From assembly GCF_034092375.1 (NCBI RefSeq), contig NZ_CP139302.1:992001-1056000 (forward strand): DNA of 64,000 nt, read 5' to 3'. Made by a program: the position numbers and the translations under genes. The notes beneath the pieces are model-generated. The model made no database searches, was not told the DNA's origin, and saw only the letters and a list, made by a program, of their open reading frames with translations. Shown here piece after piece: positions 28,957 to 37,898 of the stretch. Position 1 is the stretch's first letter; each line of letters opens with the position of its first letter. Source of the stretch: Prochlorococcus sp. MIT 1300 (GTDB lineage Bacteria > Cyanobacteriota > Cyanobacteriia > PCC-6307 > Cyanobiaceae).

Positions 28957-30084
28957 TCAAGGTGTATTCCATACAAAACGAGACGACGCAGCATAATTCC
29001 ATACAAAAACAACAAATATCCCTGCCATTTGCGCCCACAACTCGTTAGGTGCAATCACTTGGTAAAAAATTGTTGCTAACCCTACATTCGCTACAACTGG
29101 CAAAGAAGCAACTAGCAAGAACTTGAGCAGGCCCCCAAAGAGCAACCAACCTCTAAGTCTATGGAAGCGAAATGTCAAAGCATTATTTATAAGGTAATTA
29201 GAAGTGGCTGCTAGAACTACAGATATAGGCAAAACATTCACAAAGTCGGCATCAAACAATTTCATTAACAGTTTCGTGGAGAATAACTGAACAAATACTC
29301 CACTAAAGCCTACAAATGCGAAACTAATTGCACGACGTGGAATTAATCTAAAAGTAATAGTATGTACTAATGAAATCCAAAAATCCCACAAAATTGCTAG
29401 GTCCAGCTTAGAACGACCAAATTCCCTCGGTTGGAAAGAAAAAGAAAACTCATCGACTAATAAGCAGCCTCCACTAATAGAAAGTAATTCGTATAAAAAT
29501 TTAAATCCATTCACATCAACTTTACGAACGAATGGCAAACATTTACTGAGGTTCAATACAATAAAACCACTCATATAATCTGTTAGATGTCCATAGCTTA
29601 ATGGCAAGCTAAAGCGAGCTAAACGGTTAGCCATCGAGGAGCCTTCAGTGCGTCTTCGGCTAAGTCCTAGGATTTTCGCTTCGCCTAGGAATCGGCTGCC
29701 TGAAACCAAATCTAGCTTTCCATTAATTAATTTTTTAACTGCTTTTAATAAGGCAACTGTTTCATGTTGGCCATCAGAATCCATGACCACAGCTATGCTA
29801 CCTGTTGCATCTAACAAACCCTCTTTAATTGCACTGGCCAAGCCATATCTGCCAACTCGACTAATTAGACGCACACAAGGTTCATGACTAGAGATGCTCT
29901 TAACCAGATCTGATGTGCCATCACGAGAGTCATCATCTACGACTAAGATTTCAAGATCATAATATTGCTTATAAATAAGGAGTTGATCTATCAATGGTTG
30001 AATATTTTCATACTCATTATAGGTAGGTAAGACGACTGATAGCCTAATTTGCTTTTTCTTTTTTTCCCTGTCAAGTGTAATCAT
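28957..30084 (-). CDS. Polyprenyl-phosphate glycosyltransferase (DPM1-like) fused to GtrA domain
   Basis: A 375-residue protein in two parts. Residues about 15-240 are a family 2 glycosyltransferase: VVLPTYNEYENIQPLIDQL, VVDDDSRDGTSDLV, and the metal-binding VVMDSDGQHE (about 95-104). Residues about 248-375 are a GtrA-like four-helix domain: ISFAFVGFSGVFVQLFSTK, with NYLINNALTFRFHR typical of that family. Such fusions make polyprenyl-phosphate sugars on the cytoplasmic side and may help flip them. It supplies the likely donor for the GT39 and DUF2079 proteins beside it. The upstream gap to the next GT39 gene is 29 nt. Confidence 0.88.
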   Translation of the reverse strand: MITLDREKKKKQIRLSVVLPTYNEYENIQPLIDQLLIYKQYYDLEILVVDDDSRDGTSDLVKSISSHEPCVRLISRVGRYGLASAIKEGLLDATGSIAVVMDSDGQHETVALLKAVKKLINGKLDLVSGSRFLGEAKILGLSRRRTEGSSMANRLARFSLPLSYGHLTDYMSGFIVLNLSKCLPFVRKVDVNGFKFLYELLSISGGCLLVDEFSFSFQPREFGRSKLDLAILWDFWISLVHTITFRLIPRRAISFAFVGFSGVFVQLFSTKLLMKLFDADFVNVLPISVVLAATSNYLINNALTFRFHRLRGWLLFGGLLKFLLVASLPVVANVGLATIFYQVIAPNELWAQMAGIFVVFVWNYAASSRFVWNTP

Positions 30085-30113
30085 TTCATCGAGAAGTTAA
30101 AGGGCAGTTAGAA

Positions 30114-31799
30114 TTAATCTGAGCCGCAAAACATCAGCGACCATGCCTCCTCACTATCAACTATTTTGCAAATCCTAGATAGAGAAATTACCTTTTGATT
30201 TAGCCTTATAGGGTCCTGAGTCAAAATCCATTCTGCATTAGGTCTGCTTTGAAAAGAAGCGATTCTCTTGCCTGCATACCAATTGAGGCTTGGTCGCTCC
30301 TCATTCCCCTCCAAGACAAGCTCCGTCTCAGGTGCACGAGAAATCAATTCTCTCAAGGAATCAACAGGCCAAGTCTCATTCAATTCCCAAAGCCAAAGGG
30401 GGGATGTCATCAAAAACATTAAGGCAAGATAACTGCCTGACATCAACATGAAAATTCCATATCTTCTCTGAGTTTTTTTTGAACTACATAACCAGTTTCC
30501 CCCAACGCACAACCCTGCTCCGATTGGCAAGGTAAAAAGGCTATAGGGACTAAATGCAGAAAATAGATTCGCCAACCCCAAAGAACTGACAAAAACCAAG
30601 ATCAAGCCAATGCACTGCCAAAGAGAAGGTACTCTTTCAAGAACCCTGAAATAAGGAGGTTTCTGAGAGCTGTCGCGGTTTATCAACCAAACCAAGGGAG
30701 GAGCACATAGCAAAGCGAAAGGGAGCCAAAGGGGGTGGCTATACCAGGGCAATTGAGTCTTAAGAGGAAAGATTGCCAACATCATTACCAATTGAGTGCT
30801 TAAGGCCCATTGACCCCATAGGCTCTTACGTCTTCGCCAAGCCCACATAACGCCAAAGGGCCATAACAACAACCAAGGCCAACCCCCTTCAAGAATTTCT
30901 ATAAGAGGCACTCTCCAGCCAAGGTCACTCCCTTCCCCTGCATCTAGGAGTACTCGCATAGCACCATCACCACCCCACAACCAAAAAGCTGCATGTCCAC
31001 GCTGCCACCAATGAAAAAAATGCCACCCAAGACCTGGAGCCAGGCCTAAAGCAAACCAAAGAAGTAGCCCTAGAGTCCACCAATTCTTCCAGGCTTTTCC
31101 CCAAGCAAGTGCCACTAATCCAGCAAACAAAACAGGTAAAAGTAAAGGTGCTTTAAGCATCAACATGCAACTGCTAACTAAACCAATGCCTAACATTTTC
31201 AACTGGGTGTATGAACAACTATCAAGCGCAGCTATCAATAGCCAAAGCAGTGCAATGCAACTCAACTGAGTGCCATCCAACATTGCCAGGCGACCATGGC
31301 GTACCAAAGGCATCAACGTCAGCAAAATTCCAGAGGTAACAAGAGTGACATTTCGATCGCCACAAGTTAATTTCCACTGAATTAGCCCTCCAAAAGGCAC
31401 GACGAAACTAGATAAAAATGCTGGTATTATTCGGACATAAAACTCATTCGGTAATGACTGCCAAACATTCGAATTAGTATTATCAAAACCCATTGCAAAA
31501 GCAATAAGCCAATGCAAACCTGGTGGTTTGTTCAAGTAAGGCTCATTCCAAATTGTAGGCAGAAGTTTTTGTATCCCACTTTTGGGTATGAACTCATATG
31601 AAACACGTGCAACAGTACCTTCGTCAAAATCTCTTAAAGGCAAATCCCCCAGACCCACAAAAGCCAGAAGGCAACCCAAACCCCACAAAAGTAATAAGCC
31701 TTTAAAAGGAGCTACTCCGTCTGCCGTAAAAGATTCATCTGAAACTCGTGGATTCAACTCTAAAGGCCTTCTTGCATTCATAAGAACCAAGCACCTCAA
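30114..31799 (-). CDS. GT39-like membrane glycosyltransferase (ArnT/PMT type)
   Basis: A 561-residue membrane protein; the start may be the second Met at residue 7. After the first helix comes LPLRDFDEGTVARVSYEFIP (about 52-71), with the Asp-Glu pair that is catalytic in the ArnT/PMT family. A second conserved set is PYLNKPPGLHWLIAF (about 85-100), then about ten more helices and a soluble end. It is the first gene of the minus-strand block running down to 22137 and probably carries its promoter. The function is probably sugar transfer from polyprenyl phosphate to protein or lipid; exact acceptor unknown. Confidence 0.83.
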   Translation of the reverse strand: MRCLVLMNARRPLELNPRVSDESFTADGVAPFKGLLLLWGLGCLLAFVGLGDLPLRDFDEGTVARVSYEFIPKSGIQKLLPTIWNEPYLNKPPGLHWLIAFAMGFDNTNSNVWQSLPNEFYVRIIPAFLSSFVVPFGGLIQWKLTCGDRNVTLVTSGILLTLMPLVRHGRLAMLDGTQLSCIALLWLLIAALDSCSYTQLKMLGIGLVSSCMLMLKAPLLLPVLFAGLVALAWGKAWKNWWTLGLLLWFALGLAPGLGWHFFHWWQRGHAAFWLWGGDGAMRVLLDAGEGSDLGWRVPLIEILEGGWPWLLLWPFGVMWAWRRRKSLWGQWALSTQLVMMLAIFPLKTQLPWYSHPLWLPFALLCAPPLVWLINRDSSQKPPYFRVLERVPSLWQCIGLILVFVSSLGLANLFSAFSPYSLFTLPIGAGLCVGGNWLCSSKKTQRRYGIFMLMSGSYLALMFLMTSPLWLWELNETWPVDSLRELISRAPETELVLEGNEERPSLNWYAGKRIASFQSRPNAEWILTQDPIRLNQKVISLSRICKIVDSEEAWSLMFCGSD

Positions 31800-31887
31800 C
31801 TTTCTCGATACATGTCTTTAGTCTGACAAATCAAACTATTTACATTTTCCAAAAACAATGCCAAAGCTCAAAAAAAACCTTGGTTTT

Positions 31888-31893
31888 TATAAT
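31888..31893 (+). promoter_or_regulatory. Possible -10 box for the porin gene
   Basis: A perfect TATAAT occurs in the 327-nt gap (31800-32126) upstream of the porin. It would give a 5' UTR of about 225 nt. No good -35 hexamer was found, which is usual in Prochlorococcus promoters. The rest of the gap is AT-rich and shows no gene. Confidence 0.3.
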
Positions 31894-32112
31894 ATCTATA
31901 GTGAAAGAATCTAGTTTTGGATTTGACTACATGGCCAAAAAGTTGAAATTTTGTATTTGATATTACAAATCATTTTAAAGGTTCAATCTAAATTTGAAAC
32001 TCAAGTGATAACAGCGCCTAGGGACTAGACCATTGATACTTCTGGCACATCAAGGTGTGTCCAAGAGCACATTAATGGCGAGGATTGCTAGGTGCATATA
32101 TTGCGCCTCTTT

Positions 32113-32121
32113 GTGTGAGGA
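32113..32121 (+). promoter_or_regulatory. Predicted Yfr1 sRNA pairing site over the porin ribosome-binding site
   Basis: GTGTGAGGA ends 5 nt before the porin ATG and includes the AGGA Shine-Dalgarno. It is the exact complement of TCCTCACAC, the core of the conserved ACUCCUCACAC loop of the cyanobacterial sRNA Yfr1. Yfr1 is known to repress porin mRNAs in Prochlorococcus MED4 by this kind of pairing, so translation of this porin is likely controlled the same way. The Yfr1 gene itself is not in the window. Confidence 0.6.
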
Positions 32122-32126
32122 ACTCA

Positions 32127-33533
32127 ATGAAACTCTTCCAGCAATTGCTGGTAGCACCTGCTGCGCTTGGCCTTATGGCTCCTGTCGCTGCAACTGCTGC
32201 TGAGCTAAACATCAATGGTGTTTCTGACTACGCCGCTTCTAGCGAGCAAGTCACAAATGCTTCTCAATTCTCTGATGTCCATCCTAGTGATTGGGCTTAC
32301 CAGGCTCTGACCAACTTGGCTGAGCAAACTGGATGCGTAGCTGGAACCCCCAGCGGCAACCAGTCAATGACCCGCTTCGAAGCGGCTGCTCTCCTTAATT
32401 CTTGCTTAGGCAACGTCGCTGAAGCTTCTGACGACGTTCGTCGCCTAACCAGCGAGTTCGGCCCTGAACTTGCAGTACTTAAAGGTCGCGTTGATGGCCT
32501 AAGTGCTCGTGTTGGCGAGTTTGAAGCAGGAATGTTCTCCACCACCACAAAACTAAGTGGAGAAACAGTATTTGTTACGGGCGCTGTTTCTTATGACGAC
32601 CGCGACAAAGCTGGCAAGACTGATGATGCATTCACATTCAACTATGCAACCAGGCTTGACCTAGACACCAGCTTCTCTGGCGAAGATTTACTGAAAACCA
32701 GAATCAGCGCTGGTAACTTCGGCAACACACCTTTCGGTGGCGATGCATTCTTGGAGAGGGCTTACACCTCTGGATCTGCTGACACACTAGAGATTGATCG
32801 TAGTTACTATCAATTCCCTCTTGGTGATTCCTTTACTGCCACCGTTGGCGCAGTAATCCGTCAGGACGACATGCTTGCAGTATGGCCTAGCCAGTACCCA
32901 AGCTCATCCAACCTTGATGTCCTCACCTATGCTGGTGCTAATGCCGCATATAACCTTAAAGAAGGCCAAGGTGCAGGTCTTTCCTGGGCAAATGATGAAG
33001 GCGTAAGCGCAAGTCTTGTTTATGTAGGCAGCAATGGTTCTGATGCTTCCAAAGGCATCATGACCAAAGAAGGTGGTGATGACATCACAGGCCAGATCGC
33101 CTATACCGGCGAAGGATTTGGTGCTGCAGTTGTTTACACCGAATCAGACGAAAAGTCTGGTAATTACGACGCCTGGGGCATCAGTGGTTACTGGGCACCT
33201 GAAGAGGTTGGCGCTATTCCTACCGTCAGTGGTGGAATTGGCTTTAAAACCCTTGACAAGGAAACTTCTACTGCAAAAGACGAATTCACTTGGACCGTTG
33301 GTCTTGAGTGGGCTGATGTAGGCGCTGATGGCAACTCCCTAGGCTTCGGCTTCGGTAGTGCAGAAGGCTGGCAGGACAAGTCTGGCTATGACGATCCCAT
33401 GGCTTATGAAGTCTGGTATGACATGGCTATTAGCGACAACGTAAGTGTGACTCCTTCTCTCTTCCTTGTTGAAGTAGACGGAGACGACAAAGACTACTCA
33501 GGCGGTCTTATCAAAACCACTTTCCGCTTCTGA
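32127..33533 (+). CDS. SLH-domain outer-membrane porin
   Basis: A 468-residue porin from the ATG after GTGAGGAACTCA. The open frame extends 14 codons upstream, but MKLFQQLLVAPAALGLMAPV begins a clean signal peptide with cleavage at about ATA-AEL (23-24). An SLH domain follows (about 44-95: FSDVHPSDWAYQALTNLA, TRFEAAALLNSCL), then a coiled-coil segment (about 105-130) that would pin it to peptidoglycan. The rest is a beta-barrel ending in the terminal Phe of TTFRF. This is the SomA/Som porin type of cyanobacteria, a main nutrient channel. It has its own promoter region and terminator. Confidence 0.93.
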   Translation: MKLFQQLLVAPAALGLMAPVAATAAELNINGVSDYAASSEQVTNASQFSDVHPSDWAYQALTNLAEQTGCVAGTPSGNQSMTRFEAAALLNSCLGNVAEASDDVRRLTSEFGPELAVLKGRVDGLSARVGEFEAGMFSTTTKLSGETVFVTGAVSYDDRDKAGKTDDAFTFNYATRLDLDTSFSGEDLLKTRISAGNFGNTPFGGDAFLERAYTSGSADTLEIDRSYYQFPLGDSFTATVGAVIRQDDMLAVWPSQYPSSSNLDVLTYAGANAAYNLKEGQGAGLSWANDEGVSASLVYVGSNGSDASKGIMTKEGGDDITGQIAYTGEGFGAAVVYTESDEKSGNYDAWGISGYWAPEEVGAIPTVSGGIGFKTLDKETSTAKDEFTWTVGLEWADVGADGNSLGFGFGSAEGWQDKSGYDDPMAYEVWYDMAISDNVSVTPSLFLVEVDGDDKDYSGGLIKTTFRF

Positions 33534-33537
33534 TTCT

Positions 33538-33560
33538 TTCAAAGTCAAATTGACTTTGAA
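33538..33560. repeat. 23-nt perfect palindrome after the porin stop
   Basis: TTCAAAGTCAA, a single central A, then TTGACTTTGAA form an exact inverted repeat 4 nt after the porin stop codon. The 1-nt centre cannot form a tight hairpin loop, so a protein-binding site or RNA end signal is possible; a folded RNA would open the middle pairs. Confidence 0.55.
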
Positions 33561-33590
33561 TGGTTCCAGAAACTTTGGTTGTTATTTGCC

Positions 33591-33628
33591 AAAAAAAAAG
33601 CCCTCTTTAAAAAGAGGGCTTTTTTTTA
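33591..33628. terminator. Bidirectional rho-independent terminator of the porin gene
   Basis: An A-run is followed by GCCCTCTTT and AAAGAGGGC with a 2-nt or slightly longer loop, then TTTTTTTT. On the plus strand this is a classic stem of about 9 bp with a U-run, and the A-run on the other side gives the same signal on the minus strand. It isolates the porin gene from cysK. Confidence 0.93.
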
Positions 33629-33684
33629 CTTTTTAGCCAAGTATTTGTTTGGATAGATAAATCGCAATTCATGCGCACTCGCCC

Positions 33685-34653
33685 ATGCCCATTGCATCTG
33701 ACATCACTGCTCTTGTAGGTCGTACACCTTTAGTACGACTAAATCGAATTCCACAAGCAACTGGCTGTAAAGCCGAATTGTTGGCCAAATTAGAAAGTTT
33801 TAACCCGACAGCATCAGTTAAAGACAGAATTGCAGGGGCAATGGTTCAAGCTGCTGAACAAGAAGGCACAATCACACCCGGCAAAACAATTTTAATAGAA
33901 CCGACGAGTGGAAATACTGGTATAGCCCTTGCGATGGTCGCGGCAGCAAGAGGATATCGATTGATTTTAACTATGCCAGACACTATGAGTACAGAACGTC
34001 GCTCAATGTTGAGAGCTTATGGTGCAGAGCTTCAGCTAACTCCTGGGAATGAAGGCATTCAAGGAGCTATTGACTTAGCCAAAGAGTTAGTTACAACAAC
34101 TCCTGAAGCATATTTACTACAGCAATTTGACAACCCCTCTAATCCAGCAATTCATGAAAAAACAACTGCAGAAGAAATTTGGTCTGATTGTGAAGGCCAT
34201 CTGGATGGATTGATCTCAGGCGTAGGTACAGGCGGAACACTCACCGGTTGTGGGCGGTTATTAAAAAAACGCAATCCCAACTTGCGCATATTTGCTGTTG
34301 AACCCGCTTCGAGTCCAGTTTTAGCTGGTGGCAATCCAGGATCTCATAGGATTCAAGGCATTGGAGCTGGATTCATTCCAGGGGTACTACAACAAGAATT
34401 GATAGATGAAATTATTCCCATTAGTGATGAAGAAGCTATGGGGATGGGACGAAGACTTGCCAAAGAAGAAGGTCTATTAAGTGGAGTTAGTAGTGGTGCA
34501 GCTGTCGCTGCAGCTATCAAAATTGGTATTAGACCAGAAATGGCCAATAAGCGCCTTGTATTAATTTTGGCGAGTTTCGGGGAACGCTATCTATCAACAC
34601 CTATGTTCAATGCTTCGGCCATTTCAACACCTCGCAAAGACGGACATCTTTAA
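33685..34653 (+). CDS. cysK: Cysteine synthase (O-acetylserine sulfhydrylase)
   Basis: A 322-residue PLP enzyme making cysteine from O-acetylserine and sulfide. The PLP lysine is in [15 protein letters not shown] (Lys about 46), the phosphate-binding loop is [13 protein letters not shown] (about 73-85), and the second loop is [16 protein letters not shown] (about 177-192). [13 protein letters not shown] (about 268) closes the site. The length agrees with the CysK/CysM group. The start is ATG before [18 protein letters not shown]. It is the first gene of a run with a J-domain gene and a GT39-like gene. Confidence 0.93.
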   Translation: MPIASDITALVGRTPLVRLNRIPQATGCKAELLAKLESFNPTASVKDRIAGAMVQAAEQEGTITPGKTILIEPTSGNTGIALAMVAAARGYRLILTMPDTMSTERRSMLRAYGAELQLTPGNEGIQGAIDLAKELVTTTPEAYLLQQFDNPSNPAIHEKTTAEEIWSDCEGHLDGLISGVGTGGTLTGCGRLLKKRNPNLRIFAVEPASSPVLAGGNPGSHRIQGIGAGFIPGVLQQELIDEIIPISDEEAMGMGRRLAKEEGLLSGVSSGAAVAAAIKIGIRPEMANKRLVLILASFGERYLSTPMFNASAISTPRKDGHL

Positions 34654-34672
34654 GCAGTAGGACAATTGAACA

Positions 34673-35371
34673 ATGATTCTAGATCCATATAAAGTTCTGA
34701 AAGTGAGTTCAGATGCAACAACTGCCGAAATAAAGGCAGCATATAGATCATTAGTAAAGCGTCATCATCCAGATGCTGGTGGCGAAGAAACAGAGATGCT
34801 AAAGATCAATGCCGCTTGGGCAATATTGAGCAATCAAACTAAAAAATACGAATATGACCAAACGAAACAGCAAGAGGATGCTTTCTCACGAGAAACTCAA
34901 AAAAGATCAATTCGTAATTCCCAAGCCACAGCTGCCGCCCATGCCACTAAAGGTCAAATTACTGCAGCACATCTAGAACTTATGAACTGGATCAATCATG
35001 TCTACTTGCCAATTGACAAGCTCTTAGGACAAGTAATCAACCCTTTTAATGCTGAACTTAAAGCATTATCTGCAGATCCTTATGACGACATATTAATGAA
35101 TAATTTTTCAAGATATCTCAGCACAAGTCAAAATCGCCTTCAGAAAGTAGATAATTTGTACAGGTCGACATCAACCCCAGTATTAGCTCAAGGTTTTAGC
35201 TTAAGTCTCTATCACTGCCTATCTCAAGTCCAAGATGCAATAGTTGAACTAGAGCGTTACACAATGGGATATGTAGATAGTTATCTGCATGATGGGCAGG
35301 AAATGCTAAGAGAAGCCAAGCGAATGCGGCTAAGACTTAAATCAGAGAGACATAACTTAAAAGCCTCATGA
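34673..35371 (+). CDS. J-domain (DnaJ-like) protein
   Basis: A 232-residue protein with an N-terminal J domain (about 3-65): DPYKVLKVSSDATTAEIKAA, then VKRHHPDAGG with the essential HPD at about 33-35, and a helix ending with YEYDQTKQQ. It should stimulate an Hsp70. The remaining 165 residues are helical with no zinc finger or G/F region, so it is a type III J protein; its client is unknown. It starts 19 nt after cysK, and its stop overlaps the next gene by 4 nt, which ties it to that membrane protein. Confidence 0.83.
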   Translation: MILDPYKVLKVSSDATTAEIKAAYRSLVKRHHPDAGGEETEMLKINAAWAILSNQTKKYEYDQTKQQEDAFSRETQKRSIRNSQATAAAHATKGQITAAHLELMNWINHVYLPIDKLLGQVINPFNAELKALSADPYDDILMNNFSRYLSTSQNRLQKVDNLYRSTSTPVLAQGFSLSLYHCLSQVQDAIVELERYTMGYVDSYLHDGQEMLREAKRMRLRLKSERHNLKAS

Positions 35372-37437
35372 AATCATCTTGGAAATTCTGGGGTTTAGTA
35401 ACACTTTTATGGTGCATTGCCACAGGTTTAGATCGCTTGTGGTGGAATTTTCATGCTGGATTTCCATCATGGGATCAAGCTGATTATCTAAATAGTGCCT
35501 TAGACCATGGCCGTGCCATTGGCTTCCTCGATGGAGGGCAATGGCTTGGGTGGAAGCACTTACTAGACCTTTCACCCAAAATTCCTCCGCTAGCTTCTCT
35601 AATTAATGGCAGTGTTTTAAGCATTGCAGGTGACTCCCCCGCTGAAGCGGCCTGGAGCTTAAGTATCTGGCATGGACTACTGCTGTTTGCAATCGCAGGA
35701 TGGGGCAAAACACTCAAGGGGGAAGGTTTTGCATTACTTACAGCGAGCTTTGTAGCTATAGCACCAGCCTTAATGGAACTCCGTACAGATTATGTATTGG
35801 AGATGTCCCTCACATCAACAGTAACCTTAGCTTTATGGAAACTGGGATGTTGGTGGGATCCCCAAAAAGGTGGCCGATGGGGCCAATCTCTGTTGGCTTG
35901 TCTAACAGTCACTGCAGCAATACTTGTCAAACAAAGTGCTCTATTAGCACTTCTCCCTGCCGTGGCATGGGCAAGCTGGATAGCTATAAAAAGAAGTCAA
36001 GCCACAAGATGGCAACTTTTAATAGGCCTGACAATATTCTCCTTAAGCATCATTCCGTGGTTACACCACAATTGGATCACAACGATTGGAGGAACTAATA
36101 GAGCAGTTATTGAATCAGCAATAAAAGAAGGGGACCCATCTCTATTTACATTGGAAAATTGGATTTGGTATCCGCGCTTACTTCCTGAACAAATTGGAGC
36201 TCTATATCTAGCAATAGGGATTAGCGGCCTTTTCCTTTGGTCAATCCAACAAAGCCAGACCAACCATCCTTTAAGTAAATCGCATAAAGAACAAGATGAT
36301 TACAAGTCATGGTTATGGCTAATCATCACCCTGATAAGCGCTTGGATATTAACAAGTCTCAGTCCAAATAAAGGCGATCGTTATATCACCCCTCTTTTAC
36401 CTCCTTTACTCTTATTGCTTTCGAGAGGCTGGTGGGAGTGGGGTACTTGGTTCAACCAACATTACCCAGGAAAGACATGGAAAATGCCTTGTTTTCTTAT
36501 AACAGGTTTTTTAGCAACTATTCCAAATTCTTTGACAAGTCAAGTCAAACGACTCGTACTACACAAACAAGGACCTTTAGAAGAAATCGTCGATACAGCT
36601 AGACGAGCCAACCCAAGCAAAAAGCCAATGACTGTAATTGTGATACCCAGTACACCGGATCTGAACCAACATAATGTTAGCTACTACGGTCGAAGGCAAG
36701 GCGGACAATTGGTTGGCCGCCAGCTTGGTAATAACAAAAGTGATCTAAAGCCTCTTTTGGCACAGGCAAAGTGGGTGATTTTGGCTGAGGGTGATCAAGG
36801 CTCTGTCAGATCAGATGCCAAAGCGGTAGACCAAGGTATTAGAGCAAGCAAGTTTTTCATCGAAATTAAAAGGTTCCCAAGACCACAAGGCGGCAGCTAT
36901 TCCTTATGGCAAAGAAGTCTTAAAGCTCCACCTGCCACAAATTTTGCTAAAGACTTCTCAAAATTAGCGAGAGGATTAAACAATGGGCCAAAAGGATTAG
37001 CAGAAGTGTTTGACCAAGTAGCAATTCAACATATGCTTGATGGACATTTCGAATATCGATTAGAAGTTCGGGAGAATGCTTTAAAACAACTGAGAAAAAA
37101 TCGAAATAATCCTGATGCTCACTGGAGTCTTGCTCTACTAGCCACTTTATCTAACAGACCTAATCAAGCCGCAAAACATTTTTCTTCTCTAGAAAAACTA
37201 CTACCAAATTCACCATGGCCTAGCGCTTATCGAAGTGTGGTCACCCTTGCAGCATGGGACCCTTGGACAGCAGTCTTAGTAGCTGATAAAGCCAATCAAA
37301 AACGACCCAACAATGTTCTTCAAGGACTCGGAGATCTCAGTGGTGTGATAGGGGGAGCTATATGGCGCCTGCCGAATGCATCTAAGTCAATTCCACGGGC
37401 AATTGAAGAAATAGAGACAGCTCTTGAGAAGTCTTAA
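35368..37437 (+). CDS. GT39-like membrane protein with C-terminal TPR-like region
   Basis: A 689-residue protein. About 380 N-terminal residues form a polytopic GT-C-like region; SWDQADYLNSALDHG near residues 34-48 occupies the place of the catalytic acidic loop in GT39 enzymes. The C-terminal 200 residues are soluble, with a TPR-like pattern (ALKQLRKNRNNPDAHWSLAL, NQAAKHFSSLEKLLP). It overlaps the J-domain gene by 4 nt and ends 4 nt over convergent ndhO. Sugar transfer is inferred; the TPR-like part could hold a protein partner or acceptor. Confidence 0.7.
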   Translation: MKSSWKFWGLVTLLWCIATGLDRLWWNFHAGFPSWDQADYLNSALDHGRAIGFLDGGQWLGWKHLLDLSPKIPPLASLINGSVLSIAGDSPAEAAWSLSIWHGLLLFAIAGWGKTLKGEGFALLTASFVAIAPALMELRTDYVLEMSLTSTVTLALWKLGCWWDPQKGGRWGQSLLACLTVTAAILVKQSALLALLPAVAWASWIAIKRSQATRWQLLIGLTIFSLSIIPWLHHNWITTIGGTNRAVIESAIKEGDPSLFTLENWIWYPRLLPEQIGALYLAIGISGLFLWSIQQSQTNHPLSKSHKEQDDYKSWLWLIITLISAWILTSLSPNKGDRYITPLLPPLLLLLSRGWWEWGTWFNQHYPGKTWKMPCFLITGFLATIPNSLTSQVKRLVLHKQGPLEEIVDTARRANPSKKPMTVIVIPSTPDLNQHNVSYYGRRQGGQLVGRQLGNNKSDLKPLLAQAKWVILAEGDQGSVRSDAKAVDQGIRASKFFIEIKRFPRPQGGSYSLWQRSLKAPPATNFAKDFSKLARGLNNGPKGLAEVFDQVAIQHMLDGHFEYRLEVRENALKQLRKNRNNPDAHWSLALLATLSNRPNQAAKHFSSLEKLLPNSPWPSAYRSVVTLAAWDPWTAVLVADKANQKRPNNVLQGLGDLSGVIGGAIWRLPNASKSIPRAIEEIETALEKS

Positions 37438-37688
37438 AGCTCCTCACGCCAAACTTCTAGTTGATCAATACGCAGCCAAACATCAGGAACTGGACGTCTC
37501 CAACGAATTTGAGCATATTCACCTTTAATTAGAAGCAACTCACCAGGTCCCTCAAATGGATATGCAGGGGGGTTCTCATCACTGGCAGTTGACTCAACGC
37601 TATCTAGATAAGCCGCTCTATTGAGGCGAACCAATGCCCCTTTTTTTAAGCTTTTGGAGGGCTTATCAGATCCATTTTCTTCAGCCAT
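37434..37688 (-). CDS. ndhO: NAD(P)H-quinone oxidoreductase subunit O
   Basis: An 84-residue soluble NDH-1 subunit found in oxygenic phototrophs. LKKGALVRLNRAAYLDSVES, then PPAYPFEGPGELLLIKG, and VRWRRPVPDVWL-like IRWRRPVPDVWLRIDQLEVW are diagnostic of NdhO. The open frame could begin 13 codons earlier (to 37727), but the second ATG fits the family start MAEENGSDKPSKS better. It overlaps the convergent GT39-like gene by 4 nt. NdhO is reported to regulate, and in plants tune, NDH-1 activity. Confidence 0.93.
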   Translation of the reverse strand: MAEENGSDKPSKSLKKGALVRLNRAAYLDSVESTASDENPPAYPFEGPGELLLIKGEYAQIRWRRPVPDVWLRIDQLEVWREEL

Positions 37689-37898
37689 AAGAAGTGGAGT
37701 TCCTAATTTTTCAACCTTGTGAACCAAACCTACCTGAGAAGAGCTAATGATGACATGCGCTTGTGACCCAAAAATTGATCTTTAGAAATGACCTCTGATT
37801 GAGTGAAGTTCCTCAATTAGATGTACCAAAAGGGTTAAGCCTCTATATCTTCCTGGAAACTTTCGTTAATGTGTCGCAGCAATTAAATGGTTTACAAG

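Noticed and set aside
20834-31799. tRNA-anchored integrated mobile element
   Set aside because: A tRNA-Asn lies near the glycosyltransferase block, but no integrase, direct repeat of the tRNA end or phage gene was found, so only a hint of an island remains.
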